Shown: positions 1 through 9,395 of the stretch, one piece after another
How positions within the stretch are numbered: position 1 is the first letter of the stretch
Layout: every line of letters starts with the position of its first letter
DNA from: Ectocarpus siliculosus
Taxonomy: Eukaryota; Sar; Phaeophyceae; Ectocarpales; Ectocarpaceae
Assembly (NCBI GenBank): GCA_000310025.1
Contig: FN649741.1
Location: forward strand, 1,613,774 to 1,627,415
DNA: 13,642 nucleotides
Reading direction: 5' to 3'
Made by a program: the position numbers and the translations under genes
The notes under the pieces: model-generated
What the model was told of the DNA's origin: nothing
The model's input: the letters and a program-made list of their open reading frames with translations, nothing else
The model's database searches: none

Positions 1-114
1 ACACGCGGTGCACGTTGATCAGGGTGTGGAAATGCGGGCGGGTGCGATATGTAGGCGGTACCGGACGAGAGTAAAGAAGACCAAGGGGTGGCGGAGAGAC
101 ATGGGGAAGGGTGG

Positions 115-118
<4 letters not shown>

Positions 119-154
<36 letters not shown>
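119..154. repeat. (GA)n microsatellite
   Basis: A pure GA dinucleotide run lies after a GGGAGG-rich lead. It makes Leu-Ser open frames in the other strand that are not genes. Confidence 0.93.
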
Positions 155-157
<3 letters not shown>

Positions 158-274
158 AGCCAGGCCAGATGAGCGTGGATCCCATGAGGAATGTGACATG
201 ACACATACTGGTCACGATCGACGAGCGAGTTTGCATTCTCTTCTGCGTGTGGAACTGACGCACCATACTGCCAG

Positions 275-325
275 ACAACAACAACAACAACAACAACGAC
301 GACGACGACGACGACAACGACAACG
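275..325. repeat. Compound (CAA)n(CGA)n trinucleotide repeat
   Basis: About seven CAA units pass into about six GAC/ACG units, with a short interrupted CAA end. No gene context was found. Confidence 0.9.
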
Positions 326-1220
326 GTATCTCTGCACGTGGCGGGCTGACTAAAAAAGAAGCGCGGACCTCAAGTATTCACACCATCACGAGAGAGCCAA
401 ACACACCAACAGGGAAAAGGCAGATACACCACACACAACACCCAGAGAAGGAAAAAAACGAGAAAAAATAACACACCGTATGTACGCATCTCGAAACACA
501 AAAAAGGTGGCAAGCGCTCACCCGTGACGTCACGCTGGCGTCCCCCTTTTGCGGTCGTTTTTCGTTGTTCGCCAGCAGGCGGTAGAAGGTTAGACCTTTC
601 CCCTCTGGCCTGACGTGACGCAGACACGGCGCGAAGGCACAGCGAGGGGGGTGGGGGTTACGGCATATGACGTTGAACACATGCTTTTATATTTCTTCTT
701 AAAAATAATAAAAAATAATCTCTACCCACAGAAGAGGGTCTAGGAGACATTCTTATCTTCTTCTGCCGCCTCAAGGGCGTTTGCCCACTCTCTCTCACCA
801 ATTATGCAGATCGCCTGCCGCAAAACGGAAAACATTCACCGAAAAGACTCCAACCCATATCCCCTGGTTAAGTCTGGAACGGGTAGTCTCGTCTTTCTTT
901 GATTGTTTGTGGTATTATATTTCCCAATAAAAGCAAGCTTGCCAACCAAACGGCACTTATGTGTAACGGTTCTCACCCCCCCAGGGAAGAAGACGATCCG
1001 TTACCGGTTTGGCCGCCCCCCTCCAACAGCTCGCCTTCTTGTTTTTGTCCCCCCATCTGAGGCATCCAAACGAGCAGACGGCGTCGTGTTGTCGCTGTTA
1101 TTGCTTGCGTGTAAGCAAGATCCGAGGAGGTTGACGTTCGTTCGCGCTCCGTTCAGTCTTCGAACACTACTTGCCAGTCAGAGTGTGGATGATGCTGCTA
1201 CTGCTACTGCTACTGCTGCG

Positions 1221-1274
1221 GTCGCGTGCGTGTGGGTGATGGACAAAGTCGCGTGCGTGTGGGTGATGGACAAA
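1221..1274. repeat. Exact 27-bp tandem duplication
   Basis: Positions 1221-1247 and 1248-1274 are identical, beginning GTCGCGTGCGTGTGG. The unit is nine codons long, so an open frame on either strand stays open through it (VACVWVMDK twice on plus). It follows a short CTGCTA run at about 1193-1217. It is probably a recent slippage duplication. Confidence 0.93.
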
Positions 1275-1768
1275 ATCCGAAAGGAAACACTTCCCTCTAG
1301 CTAGGAACAACGGCTTGAGAAAAAAAAAAAAAAAGCGGTACAGACGTGCTCGCCGTGTTCCTCCTTCCCCCCACGTGACCTCACAAAATCGCCGACAATC
1401 GGACGGACACAAGCGCTGTTGTCAGGTGCTTGGCAACTTCGACCCTGGCTGAAACGACCAGATGCTCACGGCACACGCGAGTTATCAGCGGGAGGCGGCA
1501 GATCTATTTAGCGGTTTCATGGACCAACCCACTCGTCACAGGCTCGCTCGCCTGCGGTTGCTTTGTTGGAAAAGCACGCGGCTCATCGTCCACAAGAAAA
1601 CACACGCCAACGCGACAGCCCTCCGCCCTCACCCCCGCCTCTCAACCTCAGCCAGAAGGCCTGGTCAATGACCTTATGATCGTCATAGTCGTACAACCCC
1701 CAAGGAAAAATGATGAAAAACACAAAATATAACGTACCCTTCCTAGCTCCGCCCCTTCCCCCGACGTC

Positions 1769-2437
1769 TCACCTTTGTAGGGATGCGAGGTCAATGATCC
1801 AACGACTACGGCATGCACGGCTATGAGCACCCGCCCGCCCCCCCCCCCCCCGGCGGAACTTGGTGAAACAAGCCCCCCCGTCTTTTCCCCAAGAAAAAGT
1901 CCGCAGCTTTCCGCCCCAACCCTCTCGGTTTCGAACAACCGTCATTATCCCCGGGTTCTCGCTCGCGCGCCGTCGACTCATCGCGCTCGCCCCCACCTCC
2001 GATCTCGTCTCGTGATCCATTGGCAACGACGCGTTCTCCCCGCCGCCGCCGCCGCCGCGTAAGTCGAAGCAGCTGCTGCTGTGGCCGCTGCTGTCCTCCT
2101 CCCCCAGCAGGGTCCCCGTGGAATCGCGATGGTACCCTTCTCCGAAGGCGGCGGCCTCGGAGGAGTGGCACGGCAAGTGCGACAGCCCGATCTTGCAGCT
2201 GCCGACGTGATCGTCGCGCTTGAAGGTGTCGTAGTCGCACACGGACACGTGCAGCTGCTGCGCCTCGATGCTGTGCACCCCGAACACGAAGCGCTCGTCC
2301 CACACCGGGTCGTTCGTCTTCATACGGACCCGCGTCTCCTTCGACTGCGTGCCCAGCCGCAGCTTCACGTACGGGTCGTTCTTGCCGTTCAGGTCCATGC
2401 TCTTCAGGCCGCGCGCGCGCCGCACCGTCACGTGGAG
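1769..2437 (-). CDS. DEP-C2 gene, exon 4: C2 domain and C-terminal tail
   Basis: The acceptor GGGCAG|CTC places the first codon on LHVTVRRARGLKSMDLNG, the opening strand and first calcium loop of a C2 domain. NDPYVKLRLG, NDPVWDERFVF and VSVCDYDTFKRDDHVGSC follow in order. Provisional Asp183, Asp189, Asp236, Asp238 and Asp244 (numbered from the ATG at 6243) match the five calcium-coordinating aspartates of synaptotagmin-type C2 domains, so calcium-dependent lipid binding is plausible. After about residue 260 comes a low-complexity tail with a glycine run and Ser/Arg-rich sequence. The stop codon is at 1771-1769. A GTGAGA donor overlaps that stop: if it is used, the next acceptors at 1680-1660 lead to a stop at 1648 and change only the last few residues. 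A run of 14 C at 1838-1851 makes the tail frame uncertain. Confidence 0.88.
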   Translation of the reverse strand, partial: LHVTVRRARGLKSMDLNGKNDPYVKLRLGTQSKETRVRMKTNDPVWDERFVFGVHSIEAQQLHVSVCDYDTFKRDDHVGSCKIGLSHLPCHSSEAAAFGEGYHRDSTGTLLGEEDSSGHSSSCFDLRGGGGGGENASLPMDHETRSEVGASAMSRRRASENPGIMTVVRNREGWGGKLRTFSWGKDGGACFTKFRRGGGGRAGAHSRACRSRWIIDLASLQR

Positions 2438-3616
2438 CTGCCCGGGACGGGACGTGGGACGGGATGTGGGACGGGGGCATGGATGCGTTTTCTTTTTAAC
2501 AACTTTTCTTTTTTCGTACGACAAAACACAGACGATAATCGATCGTCGTGGGGATGAGGCATGGGTATGTTATTTATTTATTTTTTTCTTCCGAAAACCA
2601 CAACGAACTATAATAATAATTCATTGTCGTGATGGGGCACGGATGCATTTAATCTTTCTTAATCGATTTTGGTTCTATAATAGTATTTTACGAGGCGTGT
2701 GCAACATACTTTGAACATGCGTGAATGTGTAGATGCGCCCCGGGAAACTAACGTACGTACTACAAAGCATGAGCACGAGGCAAGTGTGGAAATGAACCTG
2801 CCACTCGTGAAAAAAACAAGCAAGCCTGGGATTTCACCAAGAAAACCATAACCTCCAGAAAGGTGCAGCAGTATGTACACATAGAGGCGACAAACCTCCA
2901 TCGAAAGGCACGACTCACGGGCATAACCCAACACCAATCACACGTGCTCTCGACGTTACATCTCCGGAGAAGAAGAGCGAGAAAAACGCCCTCCACGGCA
3001 GGGCCCAACCACGACCACAACAAACATTTTTCTTGCCTTCGCGCTGGCGCCGTGTGTCTATCGTTTCGCACCGCCATAGGGCCTCCCGTGCTCCGCACTG
3101 CTGGGGAAATGTCTTAGACGTACAATACCAGAGGCGGACTGCTAGGAGAATCGTCTGGAGGGATCGACAGGCTTAGCTTTGCGCAGCTTCAAAGCGAAAA
3201 GAAGTGAGAAAACTTGGGACGTTGGCTTTGAGCAGCTTCGAAGCGAAAAACACCAGAGAGACCTTGGACGTTAACTTTGAGCAGCTTCGAAGGGAAAAGA
3301 AGAGAGAAAACTTGGACGTTGGCTTTGAGCAGCTGCGAAGGGAAAAAAAAGAGAAACAATGGACTTTGACTTTGAGCAGCTTCGAAGGAAAAAAAAGCAG
3401 CTTCCAAGGGAAAATAAGGGAAAAGAAGCAGCAAAGTGGTCACCTGAAACGGGCTGATGCGGAGCATGTCGAAGCGGTACAGGGAGTGGCCGCCGCGGAA
3501 CTCGCTCTTCCTCTTGTCCGGCAGAGCGAACTGTCGCACTTGCTGAGCCTTGAGCTCGCGTGAGACTCGGGCGATATACCCATGCTCGATTAGACGCTGC
3601 CCCACCTTCAACAAAG

Positions 3617-3657
<41 letters not shown>

Positions 3658-6283
3658 GGGAGGGGAAAAGAGAGAAGGAGATCTTGTTGCGGCGAAACAA
3701 CTATTGTTGTGCCAGATACGGCATGCCATCTAAGTGCCGTCGTGTAAAAATTGTTATACGCGAGTGGTGTCCTGTACAATACATAGCCTGTAGCCTCGAT
3801 CATAGGGCAGACCGACACCAACACCACCGACCGCAAAAAACATCATCGACACCCAACCACATCAGAGACCAAAAATAACGAATTTCGATCTCGACAATTC
3901 TTGGAACCTGATTCATACTCTCAACAACAAATAAATAAGCGTTACAAGTATGTACGTCGCCAAAGGTTGTACGCTTCTGCAAATACATTCCACCTTGAAT
4001 CCCAGACTACCAAGCCGCTAACCTCATGACAGACTTTGCCGGAAGCGACCCCCCGAATGAAACGTCTCCCTCGGGGATAGAAAAACCCACGTGCAATAAA
4101 CTGAGCGCCGGCAAAACAATACGGCTGTATCCCCATTCTCGTACTGTTCCTCCTGCACCAACCGTGTACACAAAGTCGCACAGCTGTACCGCGGAGAAAA
4201 TGACGGTGTGGACGGGCCAGTCAGCGAGCGCACTACAGGGGGGGGGGGGGGGATTCGCCGTATAATTGTATATGCTGACCTGGATAGCCCCGTCGAGATC
4301 GTTGACCCCGTTCTTCGGGTCGGTGATAAGCCACTCCACCGCGTCCTGTTTCAGCAGAGAAAAACGCACGTTATTATGATGGGTTTTGTCACAACCGTTT
4401 GGTTTTGCTATTGTAGTAAACACAGACGCTATTATAGCCACGAGAGCTTGACAGCCTCACGCCTCACTTTTCACCGCAATCGCCGATCAATCGGGTCGTA
4501 AAACTTAGACTTTACCGCAACGAAACACCGAGCTTGGGAGTTCAGGTAGCTCTTTCATACGGCCTAGCACAATTTTCTCCATCTCCCATCTCCGGTAGTC
4601 AATCTGTGACCACGGCAAAAGTCCGCATCAGCTGGACCAGTACGGATATCATAGGGTACGGACCGGAGACCGGAACGGTTGAAGACAACAACATACACCT
4701 ATATAGCAACAACAATACAGACGTGTCGACAAAGACACTATTTACTGGTACCATTTATCATGTCACGTACAACACCTGGTTTTGTCTGGTTTTATCTAAG
4801 ACAAGGGAGACCGTAAGAAATCTCCCAACCGCACAGCTCGGAAGTCCCAGGCATTTTTTTCGTAAATTAGACGCTACTTTGTATGCTTGTACTTGTATGC
4901 TGCTGCTGTTGCTGCTGCGAAGGTATTATAGCACTTAGGTGACGTGCCGTGATCACCGCCAAGTACATATTGGTGGTATCCATATCGGATGGAACGATTT
5001 TGTCACACGCACAGAACCGTAGCTTACCAGCTTACCCTACAAAACATCTCCCGTGCACGCCAACGTAGGTATAACATGACAGCATTCATCCCAACGGTCC
5101 ACTGACCTCACATCATGTCGGCGGTGGTGTTTCGGTCAGCAGATATGTACATGCAGGGAAACAGCAGTAAGCGGCATGTTGGAAGAGACTGCTGTGTCAA
5201 CCACTTTTTACGGCACCACGTAACCACGTAACCGTCCCTGGTTGTGCTTGGCCAAGTTACACAGAAGTAGGACACCACTTCCCCTTTCATTTTTGACGCC
5301 AAAAAAGTGGCAAGCTCTCTGTTATGATAGACTACTGGTGTGCCGGAAGTGTCGAGCCATCCATGCCGACTTCTGCGCCTCTGTGCACTGCTGTGTACTG
5401 GGTTGTAGCACGGTACACTCCAAGCACCGGCCTCCATCAATATTTTTCGGTTTGATGGAATCACGAAGCGCCTCGGTCTCCGGTGGGGTGTGTACGTGTG
5501 TACAGACCTTCCTCCGAGTGTACAGCAGTAGATGTGTAAGTAGATATGCATACGATACACGATACACGATACAAATCACAGGATCACCAAAAAGAGCCCT
5601 GCAAATACGCGAAACACTGACAGTCTCGCCTGTGGTCTATGTATACAACATATGTATACTGCTATGTACATACGGGAAAGTACAACAGGCTCGGGTTCGT
5701 GACACCCCGCGATCAAAGAGTAGTGGACTTCTGCCATGGTCTCCTGGGTTGCACTGGTTGAACAGAGCCAGCCACTGCTATAACCCCGGCCGCCATGCCA
5801 GTTTGCTACTACGCTGCCTCTGTGAAGTATTTGTGTTCTGAAGCATCGACTCATATTCTGCACGCATATTTTCGTCGACGTTCACAAAAGTGTCCTCTTG
5901 GCACCCCAAAACGGAGCAGCAGTACCTTGGTATGAACTTATGAACATGCACATCCAGCAGCACTCACCATCCCCAGAAATGTGTTGCGGAAAGCACGAAG
6001 TAGGTGCTTGTGCGTCTTTATCTCGATGCCCTGGGACATGCGGTGGGCGACCCCTCGCAGCACGTTAGCTTCATCCTGTTCGTCGCTCATGGAGCCCGCC
6101 TTCCACCCGGCCGAGCGGATGCTCTCCTCTTGGGAGACCGGGGCGGTGTTGTAGTGGGCTGGACAGAGTGATAGTCTGGTCTGCTCCTGCGGGAGGTACT
6201 CCCCGCTGCTGCTGAAACCGTCTTTTACCACCCTTCCATACATACGCTGCTCACGTCCCTTGGAGGCGTGGCCAGACAAAGCC
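1769..6283 (-). CDS. Spliced DEP-C2 domain protein gene (four exons, gene-level model)
   Basis: Four minus-strand exons (6283-5968, 4345-4280, 3605-3444, 2437-1769) are bounded by AG acceptors and GT donors and join in phase 0. The joined product has a DEP domain running from the end of exon 1 through exon 3, closing with the typical SLYRF strand, and then a C2 domain from the first codon of exon 4. If translation starts at the ATG at 6243 the product is about 390 residues, with DEP near 60-160 and C2 near 169-260. DEP domains target signalling proteins to membranes or receptors, and C2 domains bind phospholipid, often with calcium. A peripheral membrane adaptor or regulator is therefore inferred; no catalytic domain is visible. 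Exon 1 may be preceded by further exons, because its frame is open past 6283 and no start has a strong context. I do not recognise a named gene. The joins are well supported, the ends are not. Confidence 0.8.
2444..2477. repeat. 12-bp tandem repeat, about 2.8 copies, forming the exon 4 acceptor tract
   Basis: The units GGGACGGGACGT, GGGACGGGATGT and a partial GGGACGGGGG lie head to tail. Read on the minus strand they are C/T-rich and sit directly in front of the GGGCAG acceptor of the C2 exon. Confidence 0.85.
3184..3428. repeat. Minisatellite with a 47-49 bp unit, inside intron 3
   Basis: Units begin with CAGCTTCGAAGSGAAAA-like sequence at 3184, 3233, 3282, 3330 and 3377, and a further shortened unit begins at 3398. 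Successive spacings are 49, 49, 48 and 47 bp, so there are about four full copies and two partial ones. Copies differ by substitutions and small indels and are A-rich on the plus strand. Units 3 and 4 read as a 16-codon peptide repeat on the plus strand (FEQLRREKK...), but this is opposite the host gene and probably incidental. Confidence 0.9.
3444..3605 (-). CDS. DEP-C2 gene, exon 3: C-terminal half of DEP
   Basis: This 162-nt, 54-codon exon starts VGQRLIEHGYIARV, the DEP helix that normally reads x-GQ-x-L-x-x-x-G-x-I. It continues through a charged insertion (about KAQQVRQFALPDKRKSE) and ends GGHSLYRFDMLRISPFQ, with the characteristic final DEP strand. The acceptor is TTGAAG|GTGGGG behind a long CT dinucleotide run, and the donor is CAG|GTGACC after 3444. 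The phases are 0 and 0, so it links exons 2 and 4 in frame. The insertion before SLYRF makes this DEP somewhat longer than usual. Confidence 0.88.
3606..4279 (-). other. Intron 2 of the DEP-C2 gene
   Basis: This intron of about 674 nt lies between the GTCAGC donor and the TTGAAG acceptor. It has a run of 15 G (15 C in the transcript) at 4238-4252, soon after the donor, and an (AG)15 run at 3623-3652 that forms the CT-rich tract of the acceptor. No other coding sequence was seen. Confidence 0.8.
3623..3652. repeat. (AG)15 microsatellite at the exon 3 acceptor
   Basis: An uninterrupted AG run lies about 17 bp upstream, in minus-strand sense, of the exon 3 acceptor. In the transcript it is a (CU)n polypyrimidine tract. 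Confidence 0.9.
4280..4345 (-). CDS. DEP-C2 gene, exon 2: central DEP segment
   Basis: This is a 66-nt, 22-codon exon too small to stand out as an ORF. It begins DAVEWLITDP and ends DGAIQ. DAVEWL is the hallmark DEP motif that follows F-x-G-x, and exon 1 ends exactly with TFLGM. The acceptor is a T/C-rich stretch ending AAACAG at 4346, and the donor is CCAG|GTCAGC after 4280. Both junctions are phase 0. The fit of domain motif and splice sites on both sides makes this small exon convincing. Confidence 0.85.
4346..5967 (-). other. Intron 1 of the DEP-C2 gene
   Basis: This intron of about 1.6 kb runs from the GTGAGT donor after exon 1 to the AAACAG acceptor of exon 2. It includes a short CTG run (about 4900-4918), a threefold 7-bp tandem repeat near 5553-5573 and two plus-strand open frames (4534-4938, 5242-5841) that resemble nothing I know. 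I see no supported gene in it. Confidence 0.78.
5968..6283 (-). CDS. DEP-C2 gene, exon 1 (or first visible exon): N-terminal region and DEP helix 1
   Basis: The reading frame gives a polar, probably disordered leader and then the start of a DEP fold (VLRGVAHRMSQGIEIKTHKH, then AFRNTFLGM). This matches the DEP pattern of a first helix followed by an F-x-G-x-DAV turn. The donor is ATG|GTGAGT with the last exon base at 5968, phase 0. The proposed left boundary at 6283 is the first AG (6285-6284) after a pyrimidine tract on the minus strand. Alternatives are an AAG or CAG acceptor just inside, or translation starting at the in-frame ATG at 6243 or at 6090, the latter 5-10 codons before the DEP fold. 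Neither ATG has a purine at -3, so the 5' end stays open. Confidence 0.75.
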
Positions 6284-6557
6284 CTCCCGTGTTGTATGAC
6301 CCGCAGGACGACGTAGAAAAGAAAAAAAGGAGTGCTGCTGAACCAGCGGAGCGGGGAAATACGCGGTGACAACGCTGGACGTGTGCTTTGACCCGTGCTG
6401 ACCCCACTCTACTGCTGTTGTTGGCGCTGGCGGGGTCTCTCCACGCCCTGCTCCTCACCGACGCACAAAGGGACGCCGGCTTGATGATGTCGGGGAAGGC
6501 GGCGTGTGAGAGGCGAGGGAAGGGAGGGAGAGGGCTTGCGAGGAAGGCGGGAGGGAG

Positions 6558-6586
6558 GTTGTTGTTGTTGTTGTTGTTGTTGTTGT
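6558..6586. repeat. (GTT)n trinucleotide repeat
   Basis: About ten GTT units lie about 275 bp upstream of the first visible exon of the minus-strand gene. They would be transcribed as CAA if within its 5' untranslated region. Confidence 0.92.
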
Positions 6587-8490
6587 CTTCACATTAAAAT
6601 CCCGTTCGACTGCTGTGGGTATATCTCGAATGGGTAGTCTTTCTGTGTGTGTTTATATTATTCCTTAATTAAAAACCGTTCCGATCTCTCCGTACCCGTA
6701 CCTTCATGGGAGCTGCGGGTAAATTTGCGAAGCACGGGTCCACAGAATGGTCGCGGGGGCGACGTGATTTTATTATGCCGTGAACCCCCCCCTCCGACCC
6801 TGTCATGGAAATCTACACCACCTACACATGGACATGATAACGTTGGTCATGTAACATGGAATGACGTGGTGGTGCTGCTGTTGCAGGTTGCTGGTTGGCA
6901 GAGAACATTCCTTAGCGTGCAAGATTTTGGCGTCACGGAGGTAGAAGAGGGTCGACGCGCTCGGCAGCGGTGACGGCGGCGTGATCACGCATAGCGGCGA
7001 TGGCAAGATCTATGCTCAGGCTTCTCCCGGCGATCCAACGAGAAAGACAGGACATCTTTTGAACAAAGATCCAAGAAAGCAGTGCGGTGGTTCCCTTTTT
7101 CCCCTTCGTCAAAAGGGTCGGGGTGTATTCTCATGTCCCTTGAGCATGTTGATCCCTCAATCTCCTGTTGGAGTGCAGACGGTCTCCTGGAGCAGTTGCA
7201 GTGGATATAGGACACAATACACAACTGCATGTTGTTGTGGGCGAAGAAACGACGACACGTACTACAGTACACGTGTTCTCGAGTAAAAACAGCAGAGTCG
7301 GGGAGCACGCCGTGGACGATGGTAAATTCATGAAGGAGCGCGAACACAGAGCCAACGCCCACGCAGAAAGGCTACACGCCACGTGGAGAAGGTGCATGCT
7401 GCTCTGAGCAGGAACGCTGACGTAGCGGCAGTGGACAAAGTGCCCACGGTGGGTGGACTCCCGAGGTGTTCATTCATTCGCGGATGTATGCATATTGTGT
7501 GCCCATGTGCGCATACATCTCAAGATCTGTGTCCGGTACTAGTAAATAGAAAAGAACTGCGAAGGATCTCCGCGATTGTGCGAATAAGTTTGATTACACG
7601 TCTTTTATTTCCTCTTGCGCAATCCGCCCCACCTCGAGGCGTTTTATCACAAGAGAAGCGCTGTCTACCGCTCGCTACGGCGTGCACTTTACTCGCATCA
7701 CACCTCAAGAAACGTGCAGTGCATAGACTACACGCCCAAGACGATGCGCAGCTAGCTATCAATATCCTCGTCCGTGGCCGCGTTGGGTGGTGTCATCGAT
7801 GTTGCCTAGATTTGTTTGGCCTTTCTTATTCAGTGGACCACTGCACAATGTGCCCGCATCTGAAATGAAGCCGACCGCTATATATATTGCTCAATGCCTC
7901 TATGGCAGCTCTCGCGAGGCACACCTCAAACGCGATAGGTAGGCCTCAAAGGAGTACATCGCCTTTCCTCAAACTGGGCAGCGCGTGTAACTCGCCTAAG
8001 GAAAACAAATCGCTCGCCCTGAAAATTACGTCAAGCGCGAGTTGCACAACTACAAACCCAAGACATTCCGAAGCAGCAGCAGGCTATGTCATGGAACCAA
8101 TTTGTACCGACAAATTTCAAATTTCTCCTCTCTAGACTTGGTTGCCGGCTCCGCCTTGACGCCAACAAGAACAACTATTCGAGGAAACAGCAATTGCACC
8201 CTGGCGTTGATGATGCAGAGCGTGCAGAGACGCATCTATCTTACCTTGCACCTACCTGTAAAAAATGAGACTCTTGTCGATTTCTTGTCCAGGCCACCGC
8301 GCTCCTTCCACAGGATGTATACCACACAGACCCTTCGACCGCGTGAGGTGACGTGCAGGCCACCACAGTGGCACAAATGCCGAGAGGCGCGATTGGAGGT
8401 GTTTCATCGAGGAGGGTGGAGTGCTCGTAAGTCTTCTTCGGCGATACGTTCGAACGATGGTGGTCTCGACCACGATTGATTGTGGCGACT

Positions 8491-8526
8491 GACAATCGCC
8501 CGCGTCCACCCTGCCTGGCGATTGTC
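8491..8526. repeat. Perfect 10-bp inverted repeat, 16-bp loop
   Basis: GACAATCGCC at 8491-8500 pairs exactly with GGCGATTGTC at 8517-8526. Its function is unknown. Confidence 0.8.
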
Positions 8527-8845
8527 CGCGTGGAGCTGTTTGGGAGGATTGATTTGGCTCATCCCGCGCAATTATTTGCGAAGCTTCAAACTTTGAACCT
8601 TGGGTGTGTGCTTGCCTGCTACCCCGACTTTTACTTCGCTGCGAACGGAGGCGACTTATTTGAAATGTTCCATTCATTCCCCGCCCTTCCCCGCCATGGG
8701 ATATACGAAGCATATCATGTGGCATTTGGCAGAAACCTGTCAACTGTTGGCATTTAGTGCCCGGTACATGGTCAGCGTACTACCGCGGTGCAGAGATGGT
8801 ACGGAAGGGAACTCGCGTGACACATGCTGTCAGGATGCGACAGAT

Positions 8846-9029
8846 CGCACGGGGGTGTTGGCGTTATCCAATGCGTGATTGCTCCACAACCAGGAGGGTA
8901 CCACACTGCCGACAAGGGTGGTTTTGGAAATATCACGTCGAGGGCTTTCCTGGGAGGTGGGCGGTTGGTGTTCGCACCCTCCTGAGTGTGGAGCAATCAA
9001 GCTTTGAAAAACGCTAACACCCCCGTGCG
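8846..9029. repeat. Long inverted repeat (53-bp arms, 78-bp loop)
   Basis: The left arm 8846-8898 matches the reverse complement of the right arm 8977-9029 at 46 of 53 positions with no gap. It includes a perfect 14-bp outer end (CGCACGGGGGTGTT), a perfect central GATTGCTCCACA and a perfect inner CAGGAGGG. The single-stranded form would make a strong hairpin. No flanking target duplication could be seen. A small foldback or MITE-like element, or a hairpin RNA precursor, are the options. Confidence 0.88.
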
Positions 9030-9365
9030 TTCTCTCACATTCGTACGGTAGTCAGCCAAGTTGGCAGGTGTGGGCACAGCCAGCTAGATCGCTTGACATG
9101 GGTATATACGTACATACATACCGTGCCGGCCCGCTCGAAAGAAACGCCTTTTGGGGCGAGGCCTAACGCCTTATTGTCGAAGCGATGTGTGCCGTATTTC
9201 TATCTCACAGTGTTTCTTACATTAATGCATCTGTTTCATGTTTTTCTCGTTTCTTATTTGCCGGTCTGCATGCAAGTATATTGAGGGCCGACTCCTTTGA
9301 ACGCGAATCTCGCACTACCCACTGTGCTGCTAGAAGAATCTCTGCAAGCACCAATTCATCGGTCG

Positions 9366-9395
9366 GGAGGGCGGACAAAAATGATTCCGCCCTCC
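9366..9395. repeat. Perfect 10-bp GC-rich inverted repeat, 10-bp loop
   Basis: GGAGGGCGGA at 9366-9375 pairs exactly with TCCGCCCTCC at 9386-9395, around an A-rich loop. It looks like a bacterial terminator stem, but the setting is eukaryotic and no T-run follows. Confidence 0.8.

Larger units (their letters stand above)
1..1768. other. Flanking DNA beyond the 3' end of the DEP-C2 gene, no supported gene
   Basis: Several short frames are open on both strands, but none shows a recognisable domain and their composition follows the microsatellites. The part next to the gene, about 1648-1768, may hold the transcript 3' end or a tiny last exon. No RNA gene was seen. Confidence 0.6.
2438..3443 (-). 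other. Intron 3 of the DEP-C2 gene
   Basis: This intron of about 1.0 kb separates the DEP exons from the C2 exon. Right after its donor lies a 47-49 bp minisatellite (3184-3428). Its acceptor tract is a 12-bp tandem repeat (2444-2477). The middle part, about 2480-3180, shows no coding signal. Confidence 0.8.

Noticed and set aside
524-533. GTGACGTCAC palindrome, a CRE-like site
   Set aside because: A single short site with no start of a gene nearby can be chance.
2081-2557. 158-codon plus frame over the C2 exon
   Set aside because: It is the antisense shadow of the C2-coding exon.
3189-3836. Long minus frame read as a single protein with Leu-Ser runs
   Set aside because: Only 3605-3444 is coding (exon 3). 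The rest is the CT microsatellite and minisatellite read through.
5242-5841. Cysteine-rich 199-codon frame that could suggest a zinc-binding motif
   Set aside because: The cysteine spacing fits no zinc-finger class I know, and it lies in an intron on the opposite strand.
7383-7868. 161-codon open frame on plus
   Set aside because: It has no domain motif and no splice or start context of note, and a minus-strand frame overlaps it. Length alone is not enough.
8252-8743. 163-codon minus frame considered as a retrotransposon remnant
   Set aside because: No reverse transcriptase, integrase or protease motif can be found.
9366-9395. Rho-independent-like terminator
   Set aside because: The window is eukaryotic and no T-run follows the stem.
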